From Nansenia antarctica (Eukaryota > Chordata > Actinopteri > Argentiniformes > Microstomatidae), in NCBI GenBank assembly GCA_963989245.1, contig OZ022342.1, positions 8,751,612 through 8,815,611 on the forward strand: a stretch of DNA of 64,000 nucleotides. The letters are read 5' to 3'. Positions within the stretch are counted from its first letter, which is position 1. Each line of letters opens with the position of its first letter. Below are positions 1 to 12,400 of this stretch, in pieces. The notes under the pieces were generated by a model, which saw only the letters and a program-made list of their open reading frames with translations, was not told the DNA's origin and did no database searches. The translations under genes and the position numbers were made by a program.

Positions 1-415
1 AGGTTGGGAAGGTTGTCGATGGGGTGGAGGACATTGTTGTGGATGTTTCAGGCTGTGTTGTAGTGGTTTGTGTCGGATTTGTTGAGGTGGTGGCTGCTAT
101 TGTTGTTGGTGTGGATGTTGTTGAAGGAGCATTTGATGTTGTAATAGGCTGTCCAGTTGTGGTAGTTGTCTCTGTTGCGGATTGTGTGGAAGTAGAGGTT
201 GGGGAGGTTGTTGATGTGGAGGACGACAGTGTTGTGGATGTTTCAGGCTGCGTTGTAGTGGTTTGTGTCGGATTTGTTGAGGTGGAGGCTGCTAATGTTG
301 TTTCTGTCGAACTTGTGGTGAGAACAGTCACTGCTGTTGTCAACGTTGCGGCAGTTGTTGTGGAAGATGGGGTAGATGTTTCAGCAACACTTGTTGATTC
401 AAATGGTGCTTGAGT
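1..415 (-). repeat. Left-edge partial unit
   Basis: Contains a head (302-415), a complete module (107-301) and part of a further module (1-106) cut by the window edge. Its first bases, including a private GGGAAGG (Ser to Phe in sense), match 5335 onward, so it is probably the end of a three-module unit like the one at 4937-5749. Confidence 0.85.
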
Positions 416-3400
416 TGTGCTGGTAATTTGTGAAATGTTTGGTCTTACAATGGGAGCAGCCTTTTGTGTTGTTGAAGCTCCAGTAGAAGTGCTCTGTGAT
501 GTTGTTGTTGAGATAAATGCACTACTTGCTGATGTGGATGTTGTTGAAGGAGCATTTGATGTTGTAAGAGGCTGTCCAGTTGTGGTAGCTGTCTCTGTTG
601 TGGATTGTGTGGAAGTAGAGGTTGGGGAGGTTGTCGATGGGGTTGAGGACATTGTTGTGGATGTTTCAGGCTGTGTTGTAGTGGTTTGTGTCGGATTTGT
701 TGAGGTGGTGGCTGCTATTGTTGTTGGTGTGGATGTTGTTGAAGGAGCATTTGATGTTGTAAGAGGCTTTCCAGTTGTGGTAGTTGTCTCTGTTGCGGAT
801 TGTGTGGAAGTAGAGGTTGGGGAGGTTGTTGATGTGGAGGACGACAGTGTTGTGGATGTTTCAGGCTGCGTTGTAGTGGTTTGTGTCGGATTTGTTGAGG
901 TGGAGGCTGCTAATGTTGTTTCTGTCGAACTTGTGGTGAGAACAGTCACTGCTGTTGTCAACGTTGCGGCAGTTGTTGTGGAAGATGGGGTAGATGTTTC
1001 AGCAACACTTGTTGATTCAAATGGTGCTTGAGTTGTGCTGGTAATTTGTGAAATGTTTGGTCTTACAATGGGAGCAGCCTTTTGTGTTGTTGAAGCTCCA
1101 GTAGAAGTGCTCTGTGATGTTGTTGTTGAGATAAATGCACTACTTGCTGATGTGGATGTTGTTGAAGGAGCATTTGATGTTGTAAGAGGCTGTCCAGTTG
1201 TGGTAGCTGTCTCTGTTGTGGATTGTGTGGAAGTAGAGGTTGGGGAGGTTGTCGATGGGGTTGAGGACATTGTTGTGGATGTTTCAGGCTGTGTTGTAGT
1301 GGTTTGTGTCGGATTTGTTGAGGTGGTGGCTGCTATTGTTGTTGGTGTGGATGTTGTTGAAGGAGCATTTGATGTTGTAAGAGGCTTTCCAGTTGTGGTA
1401 GTTGTCTCTGTTGCGGATTGTGTGGAAGTAGAGGTTGGGGAGGTTGTTGATGTGGAGGACGACAGTGTTGTGGATGTTTCAGGCTGCGTTGTAGTGGTTT
1501 GTGTCGGATTTGTTGAGGTGGAGGCTGCTAATGTTGTTTCTGTCGAACTTGTGGTGAGAACAGTCACTGCTGTTGTCAACGTTGCGGCAGTTGTTGTGGA
1601 AGATGGGGTAGATGTTTCAGCAACACTTGTTGATTCAAATGGTGCTTGAGTTGTGCTGGTAATTTGTGAAATGTTTGGTCTTACAATGGGAGCAGCCTTT
1701 TGTGTTGTTGAAGCTCCAGTAGAAGTGCTCTGTGATGTTGTTGTTGAGATAAATGCACTACTTGTTGATGTGGATGTTGTTGAAGGAGCATTTGATGTTG
1801 TAAGAGGCTGTCCAGTTGTGGTAGCTGTCTCTGTTGTGGATTGTGTGGAAGTAGAGGTTGGGGAGGTTGTCGATGGGGTTGAGGACATTGTTGTGGATGT
1901 TTCAGGCTGTGTTGTAGTGGTTTGTGTCGGATTTGTTGAGGTGGTGGCTGCTATTGTTGTTGGTGTGGATGTTGTTGAAGGAGCATTTGATGTTGTAAGA
2001 GGCTTTCCAGTTGTGGTAGTTGTCTCTGTTGCGGATTGTGTGGAAGTAGAGGTTGGGGAGGTTGTTGATGTGGAGGACGACAGTGTTGTGGATGTTTCAG
2101 GCTGCGTTGTAGTGGTTTGTGTCGGATTTGTTGAGGTGGAGTCTGCTAATGTTGTTTCTGTCGAACTTGTGGTGAGAACAGTCACTGCTGTTGTCAACGT
2201 TGCGGCAGTTGTTGTGGAAGATGGGGTAGATGTTTCAGCAACCCTTGTTGATTCAAATGGTGCTTGAGTTGTGCTGGTAATTTGTGAAATGTTTGGTCTT
2301 ACAATGGGAGCAGCCTTTTGTGTTGTTGAAGCTCCAGTAGAAGTGCTCTGTGATGTTGTTGTTGAGATAAATGCACTACTTGTTGATGTGGATGTTGTTG
2401 AAGGAGCATTTGATGTTGTAAGAGGCTGTCCAGTTGTGGTAGCTGTCTCTGTTGTGGATTGTGTGGAAGTAGAGGTTGGGGAGGTTGTCGATGGGGTTGA
2501 GGACACTGTTGTGAATGTTTCAGGCTGTGTTGTAGTGGTTTGTGTCTGATTTGTTGAGGTGGTGGCTGCTATTGTTGTTGGTGTGGATGTTGTTGAAGGA
2601 GCATTTGATGTTGTAAGAGGCTTTCCAGTTGTGGTAGTTGTCTCTGTTGCGGATTGTGTGGAAGTAGAGGTTGGGGAGGTTGTTGATGTGGAGGACGACA
2701 GTGTTGTGGATGTTTCAGGCTGCGTTGTAGTGGTTTGTGTCGGATTTGTTGAGGTGGAGGCTGCTAAAGTTGTTTCTGTCGAACTTGTGGTGAGAACAGT
2801 CACTGCTGTTGTCAACGTTGCGGCAGTTGTTGAGGAAGATGGGGTAGATGTTTCAGCAACACTTGTTGATTCAAATGGTGCTTGAGTTGTGCTGGTAATT
2901 TGTGAAATGTTTGGTCTTACAATGGGAGCAGCCTTTTGTGTTGTTGAAGCTCCAGTAGAAGTGCTCTGCGATGTTGTTGTTGAGATAAATGCACTACTTG
3001 TTGATGTGGATGTTGTTGAAGGAGCATTTGATGTTGTAAGAGGCTGTCCAGTTGTGGTAGCTGTCTCTGTTGTGGATTGTGTGGAAGTAGAGGTTGGGGA
3101 GGTTGTCGATGGGGTTGAGGACATTGTTGTGGATGTTTCAGGCTGTGTTGTAGTGGTTTGTGTCGGATTTGTTGAGGTGGTGGCTGCTATTGTTGTTGAT
3201 GTGGATGTTGTTGAAGGAGCATTTGATGTTGTAAGAGGCTTTCCAGTTGTGGTAGTTGTCTCTGTTGCGGATTGTGTGGAAGTAGAGGTTGGGGAGGTTG
3301 TTGATGTGGAGGACGACAGTGTTGTGGATGTTTCAGGCTGCGTTGTAGTGGTTTGTGTCGGATTTGTTGAGGTGGAGGCTGCTAATGTTGTTTCTGTCGA

Positions 3401-6400
3401 ACTTGTGGTGAGAACAGTCACTGCTGTTGACAACGTTGCGGCAGTTGTTGTGGAAGATGGGGTAGATGTTTCAGCAACACTTGTTGATTCAAATGGTGCT
3501 TGAGTTGTGCTGGTAATTTGTGAAATGTTTGGTCTTACAATGGGAGCAGCCTTTTGTGTTGTTGAAGCTCCAGTAGAAGTGCTCTGTGATGTTGTTGTTG
3601 AGATAAATGCACTACTTGTTGATGTGGATGTTGTTGAAGGAGCATTTGATGTTGTAAGAGGCTGTCCAGTTGTGGTAGCTGTCTCTGTTGTGGATTGTGT
3701 GGAAGTAGAGGTTGGGGAGGTTGTCGATGGGGTTGAGGACACTGTTGTGGATGTTTCAGGCTGTGTTGTAGTGGTTTGTGTCTGATTTGTTGAGGTGGTG
3801 GCTGCTATTGTTGTTGGTGTGGATGTTGTTGAAGGAGCATTTGATGTTGTAAGAGGCTTTCCAGTTGTGGTAGTTGTCTCTGTTGCGGATTGTGTGGAAG
3901 TAGAGGTTGGGGAGGTTGTTGATGTGGAGGACGACAGTGTTGTGGATGTTTCAGGCTGCGTTGTAGTGGTTTGTGTCGGATTTGTTGAGGTGGAGGCTGC
4001 TAATGTTGTTTCTGTCGAACTTGTGGTGAGAACAGTCACTGCTGTTGTCAACGTTGCGGCAGTTGTTGTGGAAGATGGGGTAGATGTTTCAGCAACACTT
4101 GTTGATTCAAATGGTGCTTGAGTTGTGCTGGTAATTTGTGAAATGTTTGGTCTTACAATGGGAGCAGCCTTTTGTGTTGTTGAAGCTCCAGTAGAAGTGC
4201 TCTGTGATGTTGTTGTTGAGATAAATGCACTACTTGTTGATGTGGATGTTGTTGAAGGAGCATTTGATGTTGTAAGAGGCTGTCCAGTTGTGGTAGCTGT
4301 CTCTGTTGTGGATTGTGTGGAAGTAGAGGTTGGGGAGGTTGTCGATGGGGTTGAGGACATTGTTGTGGATGTTTCAGGCTGTGTTGTAGTGGTTTGTGTC
4401 GGATTTGTTGAGGTGGTGGCTGCTATTGTTGTTGGTGTGGATGTTGTTGAAGGAGCATTTGATGTTGTAAGAGGCTTTCCAGTTGTGGTAGTTGTCTCTG
4501 TTGCGGATTGTGTGGAAGTAGAGGTTGGGGAGGTTGTCGATGGGGTGGAGGACATTGTTGTGGATGTTTCAGGCTGTGTTGTAGTGGTTTGTGTCGGATT
4601 TGTTGAGGTGGTGGCTGCTATTGTTGTTGGTGTGGATGTTGTTGAAGGAGCATTTGATGTTGTAATAGGCTGTCCAGTTGTGGTAGTTGTCTCTGTTGCG
4701 GATTGTGTGGAAGTAGAGGTTGGGGAGGTTGTTGATGTGGAGGACGACAGTGTTGTGGATGTTTCAGGCTGCGTTGTAGTGGTTTGTGTCGGATTTGTTG
4801 AGGTGGAGGCTGCTAATGTTGTTTCTGTCGAACTTGTGGTGAGAACAGTCACTGCTGTTGTCAACGTTGCGGCAGTTGTTGTGGAAGATGGGGTAGATGT
4901 TTCAGCAACACTTGTTGATTCAAATGGTGCTTGAGTTGTGCTGGTAATTTGTGAAATGTTTGGTCTTACAATGGGAGCAGCCTTTTGTGTTGTTGAAGCT
5001 CCAGTAGAAGTGCTCTGTGATGTTGTTGTTGAGATAAATGCACTACTTGTTGATGTGGATGTTGTTGAAGGAGCATTTGATGTTGTAAGAGAATGTCCAG
5101 TTGTGGTAGCTGTCTCTGTTGTGGATTGTGTGGAAGTAGAGGTTGGGGAGGTTGTCGATGGGGTGGAGGACATTGTTGGGGATGTTTCAGGCTGTGTTGT
5201 AGTGGTTTGTGTCGGATTTGTTGAGGTGGTGGCTGCTATTGTTGTTGGTGTGGATGTTGTTGAAGGAGCATTTGATGTTGTAAGAGGCTTTCCAGTTGTG
5301 GTAGTTGTCTCTGTTGCGGATTGTGTGGAAGTAGAGGTTGGGAAGGTTGTCGATGGGGTGGAGGACATTGTTGTGGATGTTTCAGGCTGTGTTGTAGTGG
5401 TTTGTGTCGGATTTGTTGAGGTGGTGGCTGCTATTGTTGTTGGTGTGGATGTTGTTGAAGGAGCATTTGATGTTGTAATAGGCTGTCCAGTTGTGGTAGT
5501 TGTCTCTGTTGCGGATTGTGTGGAAGTAGAGGTTGGGGAGGTTGTTGATGTGGAGGACGACAGTGTTGTGGATGTTTCAGGCTGCGTTGTAGTGGTTTGT
5601 GTCGGATTTGTTGAGGTGGAGGCTGCTAATGTTGTTTCTGTCGAACTTGTGGTGAGAACAGTCACTGCTGTTGTCAACGTTGCGGCAGTTGTTGTGGAAG
5701 ATGGGGTAGATGTTTCAGCAACACTTGTTGATTCAAATGGTGCTTGAGTTGTGCTGGTAATTTGTGAAATGTTTGGTCTTACAATGGGAGCAGCCTTTTG
5801 TGTTGTTGAAGCTCCAGTAGAAGTGCTCTGTGATGTTGTTGTTGAGATAAATGCACTACTTGCTGATGTGGATGTTGTTGAAGGAGCATTTGATGTTGTA
5901 AGAGGCTGTCCAGTTGTGGTAGCTGTCTCTGTTGTGGATTGTGTGGAAGTAGAGGTTGGGGAGGTTGTCGATGGGGTTGAGGACATTGTTGTGGATGTTT
6001 CAGGCTGTGTTGTAGTGGTTTGTGTCGGATTTGTTGAGGTGGTGGCTGCTATTGTTGTTGGTGTGGATGTTGTTGAAGGAGCATTTGATGTTGTAAGAGG
6101 CTTTCCAGTTGTGGTAGTTGTCTCTGTTGCGGATTGTGTGGAAGTAGAGGTTGGGGAGGTTGTTGATGTGGAGGACGACAGTGTTGTGGATGTTTCAGGC
6201 TGCGTTGTAGTGGTTTGTGTCGGATTTGTTGAGGTGGAGGCTGCTAATGTTGTTTCTGTCGAACTTGTGGTGAGAACAGTCACTGCTGTTGTCAACGTTG
6301 CGGCAGTTGTTGTGGAAGATGGGGTAGATGTTTCAGCAACACTTGTTGATTCAAATGGTGCTTGAGTTGTGCTGGTAATTTGTGAAATGTTTGGTCTTAC

Positions 6401-9400
6401 AATGGGAGCAGCCTTTTGTGTTGTTGAAGCTCCAGTAGAAGTGCTCTGTGATGTTGTTGTTGAGATAAATGCACTACTTGTTGATGTGGATGTTGTTGAA
6501 GGAGCATTTGATGTTGTAAGAGGCTGTCCAGTTGTGGTAGCTGTCTCTGTTGTGGATTGTGTGGAAGTAGAGGTTGGGGAGGTTGTCGATGGGGTTGAGG
6601 ACATTGTTGTGGATGTTTCAGGCTGTGTTGTAGTGGTTTGTGTCGGATTTGTTGAGGTGGTGGCTGCTATTGTTGTTGGTGTGGATGTTGTTGAAGGAGC
6701 ATTTGATGTTGTAAGAGGCTTTCCAGTTGTGGTAGTTGTCTCTGTTGCGGATTGTGTGGAAGTAGAGGTTGGGGAGGTTGTTGATGTGGAGGACGACAGT
6801 GTTGTGGATGTTTCAGGCTGCGTTGTAGTGGTTTGTGTCGGATTTGTTGAGGTGGAGGCTGCTAATGTTGTTTCTGTCGAACTTGTGGTGAGAACAGTCA
6901 CTGCTGTTGTCAACGTTGCGGCAGTTGTTGTGGAAGATGGGGTAGATGTTTCAGCAACACTTGTTGATTCAAATGGTGCTTGAGTTGTGCTGGTAATTTG
7001 TGAAATGTTTGGTCTTACAATGGGAGCAGCCTTTTGTGTTGTTGAAGCTCCAGTAGAAGTGCTCTGTGATGTTGTTGTTGAGATAAATGCACTACTTGTT
7101 GATGTGGATGTTGTTGAAGGAGCATTTGATGTTGTAAGAGGCTGTCCAGTTGTGGTAGCTGTCTCTGTTGTGGATTGTGTGGAAGTAGAGGTTGGGGAGG
7201 TTGTCGATGGGGTTGAGGACATTGTTGTGGATGTTTCAGGCTGTGTTGTAGTGGTTTGTGTCGGATTTGTTGAGGTGGTGGCTGCTATTGTTGTTGGTGT
7301 GGATGTTGTTGAAGGAGCATTTGATGTTGTAAGAGGCTTTCCAGTTGTGGTAGTTGTCTCTGTTGCGGATTGTGTGGAAGTAGAGGTTGGGGAGGTTGTT
7401 GATGTGGAGGACGACAGTGTTGTGGATGTTTCAGGCTGCGTTGTAGTGGTTTGTGTCGTATTTGTTGAGGTGGAGGCTGCTAATGTTGTTTCTGTCGAAC
7501 TTGTGGTGAGAACAGTCACTCCTGTTGTCAACGTTGCGGCAGTTGTTGTGGAAGATGGGGTAGATGTTTCAGCAACACTTGTTGATTCAAATGGTGCTTG
7601 AGTTGTGCTGGTAATTTGTGAAATGTTTGGTCTTACAATGGGAGCAGCCTTTTGTGTTGTTGAAGCTCCAGTAGAAGTGCTCTGTGATGTTGTTGTTGAG
7701 ATAAATGCACTACTTGTTGATGTGGATGTTGTTGAAGGAGCATTTGATGTTGTAAGAGGCTGTCCAGTTGTGGTAGCTGTCTCTGTTGTGGATTGTGTGG
7801 AAGTAGAGGTTGGGGAGGTTGTCGATGGGGTTGAGGACATTGTTGTGGATGTTTCAGGCTGTGTTGTAGTGGTTTGTGTCGGATTTGTTGAGGTGGTGGC
7901 TGCTATTGTTGTTGGTGTGGATGTTGTTGAAGGAGCATTTGATGTTGTAATAGGCTGTCCAGTTGTGGTAGTTGTCTCTGTTGCGGATTGTGTGGAAGTA
8001 GAGGTTGAGGAGGTTGTTGATGTGGAGGACGACAGTGTTGTGGATGTTTCAGGCTGCGTTGTAGTGGTTTGTGTCGGATTTGTTGAGGTGGAGGCTGCTA
8101 ATGTTGTTTCTGTCGAACTTGTGGTGAGAACAGTCACTGCTGTTGTCAACGTTGCGGCAGTTGTTGTGGAAGATGGGGTAGATGTTTCAGCAACCCTTGT
8201 TGATTCAAATGATGCTTGAGTTGTGCTGGTAATTTGTGAAATGTTTGGTCTTACAATGGGAGCAGCCTTTTGTGTTGTTGAAGCTCCAGTAGAAGTGCTC
8301 TGTGATGTTGTTGTTGAGATAAATGCACTACTTGTTGATGTGGATGTTGTTGAAGGAGCATTTGATGTTGTAAGAGGCTGTCCAGTTGTGGTAGCTGTCT
8401 CTGTTGTGGATTGTGTGGAAGTAGAGGTTGGGGAGGTTGTCGATGGGGTTGAGGACATTGTTGTGGATGTTTCAGGCTGTGTTGTAGTGGTTTGTGTCGG
8501 ATTTGTTGAGGTGGTGGCTGCTATTGTTGTTGGTGTGGATGTTGTTGAAGGAGCATTTGATGTTGTAAGAGGCTTTCCAGTTGTGGTAGTTGTCTCTGTT
8601 GCGGATTGTGTGGAAGTAGAGGTTGGGGAGGTTGTTGATGTGGAGGACGACAGTGTTGTGGATGTTTCAGGCTGCGTTGTAGTGGTTTGTGTCGGATTTG
8701 TTGAGGTGGTGGCTGCTAATGTTGTTTCTGTCGAACTTGTGGTGAGAACAGTCACTGCTGTTGTCAACGTTGCGGCAGTTGTTGTGGAAGATGGGGTAGA
8801 TGTTTCAGCAACACTTGTTGATTCAAATGGTGCTTGAGTTGTGCTGGTAATTTGTGAAATGTTTGGTCTTACAATGGGAGCAGCCTTTTGTGTTGTTGAA
8901 GCTCCAGTAGAAGTGCTCTGTGATGTTGTTGTTGAGATAAATGCACTACTTGTTGATGTGGATGTTGTTGAAGGAGCATTTGATGTTGTAAGAGGCTGTC
9001 CAGTTGTGGTAGCTGTCTCTGTTGTGGATTGTGTGGAAGTAGAGGTTGGGGAGGTTGTCGATGGGGTTGAGGACATTGTTGTGGATGTTTCAGGCTGTGT
9101 TGTAGTGGTTTGTGTCAGATTTGTTGAGGTGGTGGCTGCTATTGTTGTTGGTGTGGATGTTGTTGAAGGAGCATTTGATGTTGTAAGAGGCTTTCCAGTT
9201 GTGGTAGTTGTCTCTGTTGCGGATTGTGTGGAAGTAGAGGTTGGGGAGGTTGTCGATGGGGTTGAGGACATTGTTGTGGATGTTTCAGGCTGTGTTGTAG
9301 TGGTTTGTGTCGGATTTGTTGAGGTGGTGGCTGCTATTGTTGTTGGTGTGGATGTTGTTGAAGGAGCATTTGATGTTGTAAGAGGCTTTCCAGTTGTGGT

Positions 9401-12400
9401 AGTTGTCTCTGTTGCGGATTGTGTGGATGTAGAGGTTGGGGAGGTTGTTGATGTGGAGGACGACAGTGTTGTGGATGTTTCAGGCTGCGTTGTAGTGGTT
9501 TGTGTCGGATTTGTTGAGGTGGAGGCTGCTAATGTTGTTTCTGTCGAACTTGTGGTGAGAACAGTCACTGCTGTTGTCAACGTTGCGGCAGTTGTTGTGG
9601 AAGATGGGGTAGATGTTTCAGCAACACTTGTTGATTCAAATGGTGCTTGAGTTGTGCTGGTAATTTGTGAAATGTTTGGTCTTACAATGGGAGCAGCCTT
9701 TTGTGTTGTTGAAGCTCCAGTAGAAGTGCTCTGTGATGTTGTTGTTGAGATAAATGCACTACTTGTTGATGTGGATGTTGTTGAAGGAGCATTTGATGTT
9801 GTAAGAGGCTGTCCAGTTGTGGTAGCTGTCTCTGTTGTGGATTGTGTGGAAGTAGAGATTGGGGAGGTTGTCGCTGGGGTTGAGGACATTGTTGTGGATG
9901 TTTCAGTCTGTGTTGTAGTGGTTTGTGTCGGATTTGTTGAGGTGGTGGCTGCTATTGTTGTTGGTGTGGATGTTGTTGAAGGAGCATTTGATGTTGTAAG
10001 AGGCTTTCCAGTTGTGGTAGTTGTCTCTGTTGCGGATTGTGTGGAAATAGAGGTTGGGGAGGTTGTTGATGTGGAGGACGACAGTGTTGTGGATGTTTCA
10101 GGCTGCGTTGTAGTGGTTTGTGTCGGATTTGTTGAGGTGGAGGCTGCTAATGTTGTTTCTGTCGAACTTGTGGTGAGAACAGTCACTGCTGTTGTCAACG
10201 TTGCGGCAGTTGTTGTGGAAGATGGGGTAGATGTTTCAGCAACACTTGTTGATTCAAATGGTGCTTGAGTTGTGCTGGTAATTTGTGAAATGTTTGGTCT
10301 TACAATGGGAGCAGCCTTTTGTGTTGTTGAAGCTCCAGTAGAAGTGCTCTGTGATGTTGTTGTTGAGATAAATGCACTACTTGTTGATGTGGATGTTGTT
10401 GAAGGAGCATTTGATGTTGTAAGAGGCTGTCCAGTTGTGGTAGCTGTCTCTGTTGTGGATTGTGTGGAAGTAGAGATTGGGGAGGTTGTCGATGGGGTTG
10501 AGGACATTGTTGTGGATGTTTCAGGCTGTGTTGTAGTGGTTTGTGTCGGATTTGTTGAGGTGGTGGCTGCTATTGTTGTTGGTGTGGATGTTGTTGAAGG
10601 AGCATTTGATGTTGTAAGAGGCTTTCCAGTTGTGGTAGCTGTCTCTGTTGCGGATTGTGTGGAAGTAGAGGTTGGGGAGGTTGTTGATGTGGAGGACGAC
10701 AGTGTTGTGGATGTTTCAGGCTGCGTTGTAGTGGTTTGTGTCGGATTTGTTGAGGTGGAGGCTGCTAATGTTGTTTCTGTCGAACTTGTGGTGAGAACAG
10801 TCACTGCTGTTGTCAACGTTGCGGCAGTTGTTGTGGAAGATGGGGTAGATGTTTCAGCAACACTTGTTGATTCAAATGGTGCTTGAGTTGTGCTGGTAAT
10901 TTGTGAAATGTTTGGTCTTACAATGGGAGCAGCCTTTTGTGTTGTTGAAGCTCCAGTAGAAGTGCTCTGTGATGTTGTTGTTGAGATAAATGCACTACTT
11001 GTTGATGTGGATGTTGTTGAAGGAGCATTTGATGTTGTAAGAGGCTGTCCAGTTGTGGTAGCTGTCTCTGTTGTGGATTGTGTGGAAGTAGAGGTTGGGG
11101 AGGTTGTCGATGGGGTTGAGGACATTGTTGTGGATGTTTCAGGCTGTGTTGTAGTGGTTTGTGTCGGATTTGTTGAGGTGGTGGCTGCTATTGTTGTTGG
11201 TGTGGATGTTGTTGAAGGAGCATTTGATGTTGTAAGAGGCTTTCCAGTTGTGGTAGTTGTCTCTGTTGCGGATTGTGTGGAAGTAGAGGTTGGGGAGGTT
11301 GTCGATGGGGTTGAGGACATTGTTGTGGATGTTTCAGGCTGTGTTGTAGTGGTTTGTGTCGGATTTGTTGAGGTGGTGGCTGCTATTGTTGTTGGTGTGG
11401 ATGTTGTTGAATGAGCATTTGATGTTGTAATAGGCTGTCCAGTTGTGTTAGTTGTCTCTGTTGCGGATTGTGTGGAAGTAGAGGTTGGGGAGGTTGTTGA
11501 TGTGGAGGACGACAGTGTTGTGGATGTTTCAGGCTGCGTTGTAGTGGTTTGTGTCGGATTTGTTGAGGTGGAGGCTGCTAATGTTGTTTCTGTCGAACTT
11601 GTGGTGAGAACAGTCACTGCTGTTGTCAACGTTGCGGCAGTTGTTGTGGAAGATGGGGTAGATGTTTCAGCAACACTTGTTGATTCAAATGGTGCTTGAG
11701 TTGTGCTGGTAATTTGTGAAATGTTTGGTCTTACAATGGGAGCAGCCTTTTGTGTTGTTGAAGCTCCAGTAGAAGTGCTCTGTGATGTTGTTGTTGAGAT
11801 AAATGCACTACTTGTTGATGTGGATGTTGTTGAAGGAGCATTTGATGTTGTAAGAGGCTGTCCAGTTGTGGTAGCTGTCTCTGTTGTGGATTGTGTGGAA
11901 GTAGAGGTTGGGGAGGTTGTCGATGGGGTTGAGGACATTGTTGTGGATGTTTCAGGCTGTGTTGTAGTGGTTTGTGTCGGATTTGTTGAGGTGGTGGCTG
12001 CTATTGTTGTTGGTGTGGATGTTGTTGAAGGAGCATTTGATGTTGTAAGAGGCTTTCCAGTTGTTGTAGTTGTCTCTGTTGCGGATTGTGTGGAAGTAGA
12101 GGTTGGGGAGGTTGTTGATGTGGAGGACGACAGTGTTGTGGATGTTTCAGGCTGCGTTGTAGTGGTTTGTATCGGATTTGTTGAGGTGGAGGCTGCTAAT
12201 GTTGTTTCTGTCGAACTTGTGGTGAGAACAGTCACTGCTGTTGTCAACGTTGCGGCAGTTGTTGTGGAAGATGGGGTAGATGTTTCAGCAACACTTGTTG
12301 ATTCAAATGGTGCTTGAGTTGTGCTGGTAATTTGTGAAATGTTTGGTCTTACAATGGGAGCAGCCTTTTGTGTTGTTGAAGCTCCAGTAGAAGTGCTCTG

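Larger units (their letters stand above)
416..1033 (-). repeat. Reference 206-codon unit (head, module alpha, module beta, tail)
   Basis: A representative complete unit. In sense order it contains a 38-residue head (920-1033), 65-residue module alpha (725-919), 65-residue module beta (530-724) and a 38-residue tail (416-529): 38+65+65+38 = 206. The next unit follows with no spacer. The unit boundary is arbitrary because the array is continuous; I placed it at the junction where an antisense-frame stop recurs. This copy carries Ala instead of Thr at the first tail residue, shared with the units at 1034 and 5750. Confidence 0.93.
416..4123 (-). repeat. Six consecutive 618-bp two-module units
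   Basis: Units begin at 416, 1034, 1652, 2270, 2888 and 3506, all alpha-beta. The units at 2270 and 3506 share Met to Val (GAGGACACTG) and a Pro to Gln change that creates an Asn-Gln-Thr sequon, pointing to a 1,236-bp duplication. The unit at 2270 also has a private Ser to Phe. Confidence 0.9.

Noticed and set aside
11414..11444. Apparent nonsense change and break in the plus-strand frame near 11412
   Set aside because: It is only Pro to His in the minus-strand sense frame, so it is not a broken gene.
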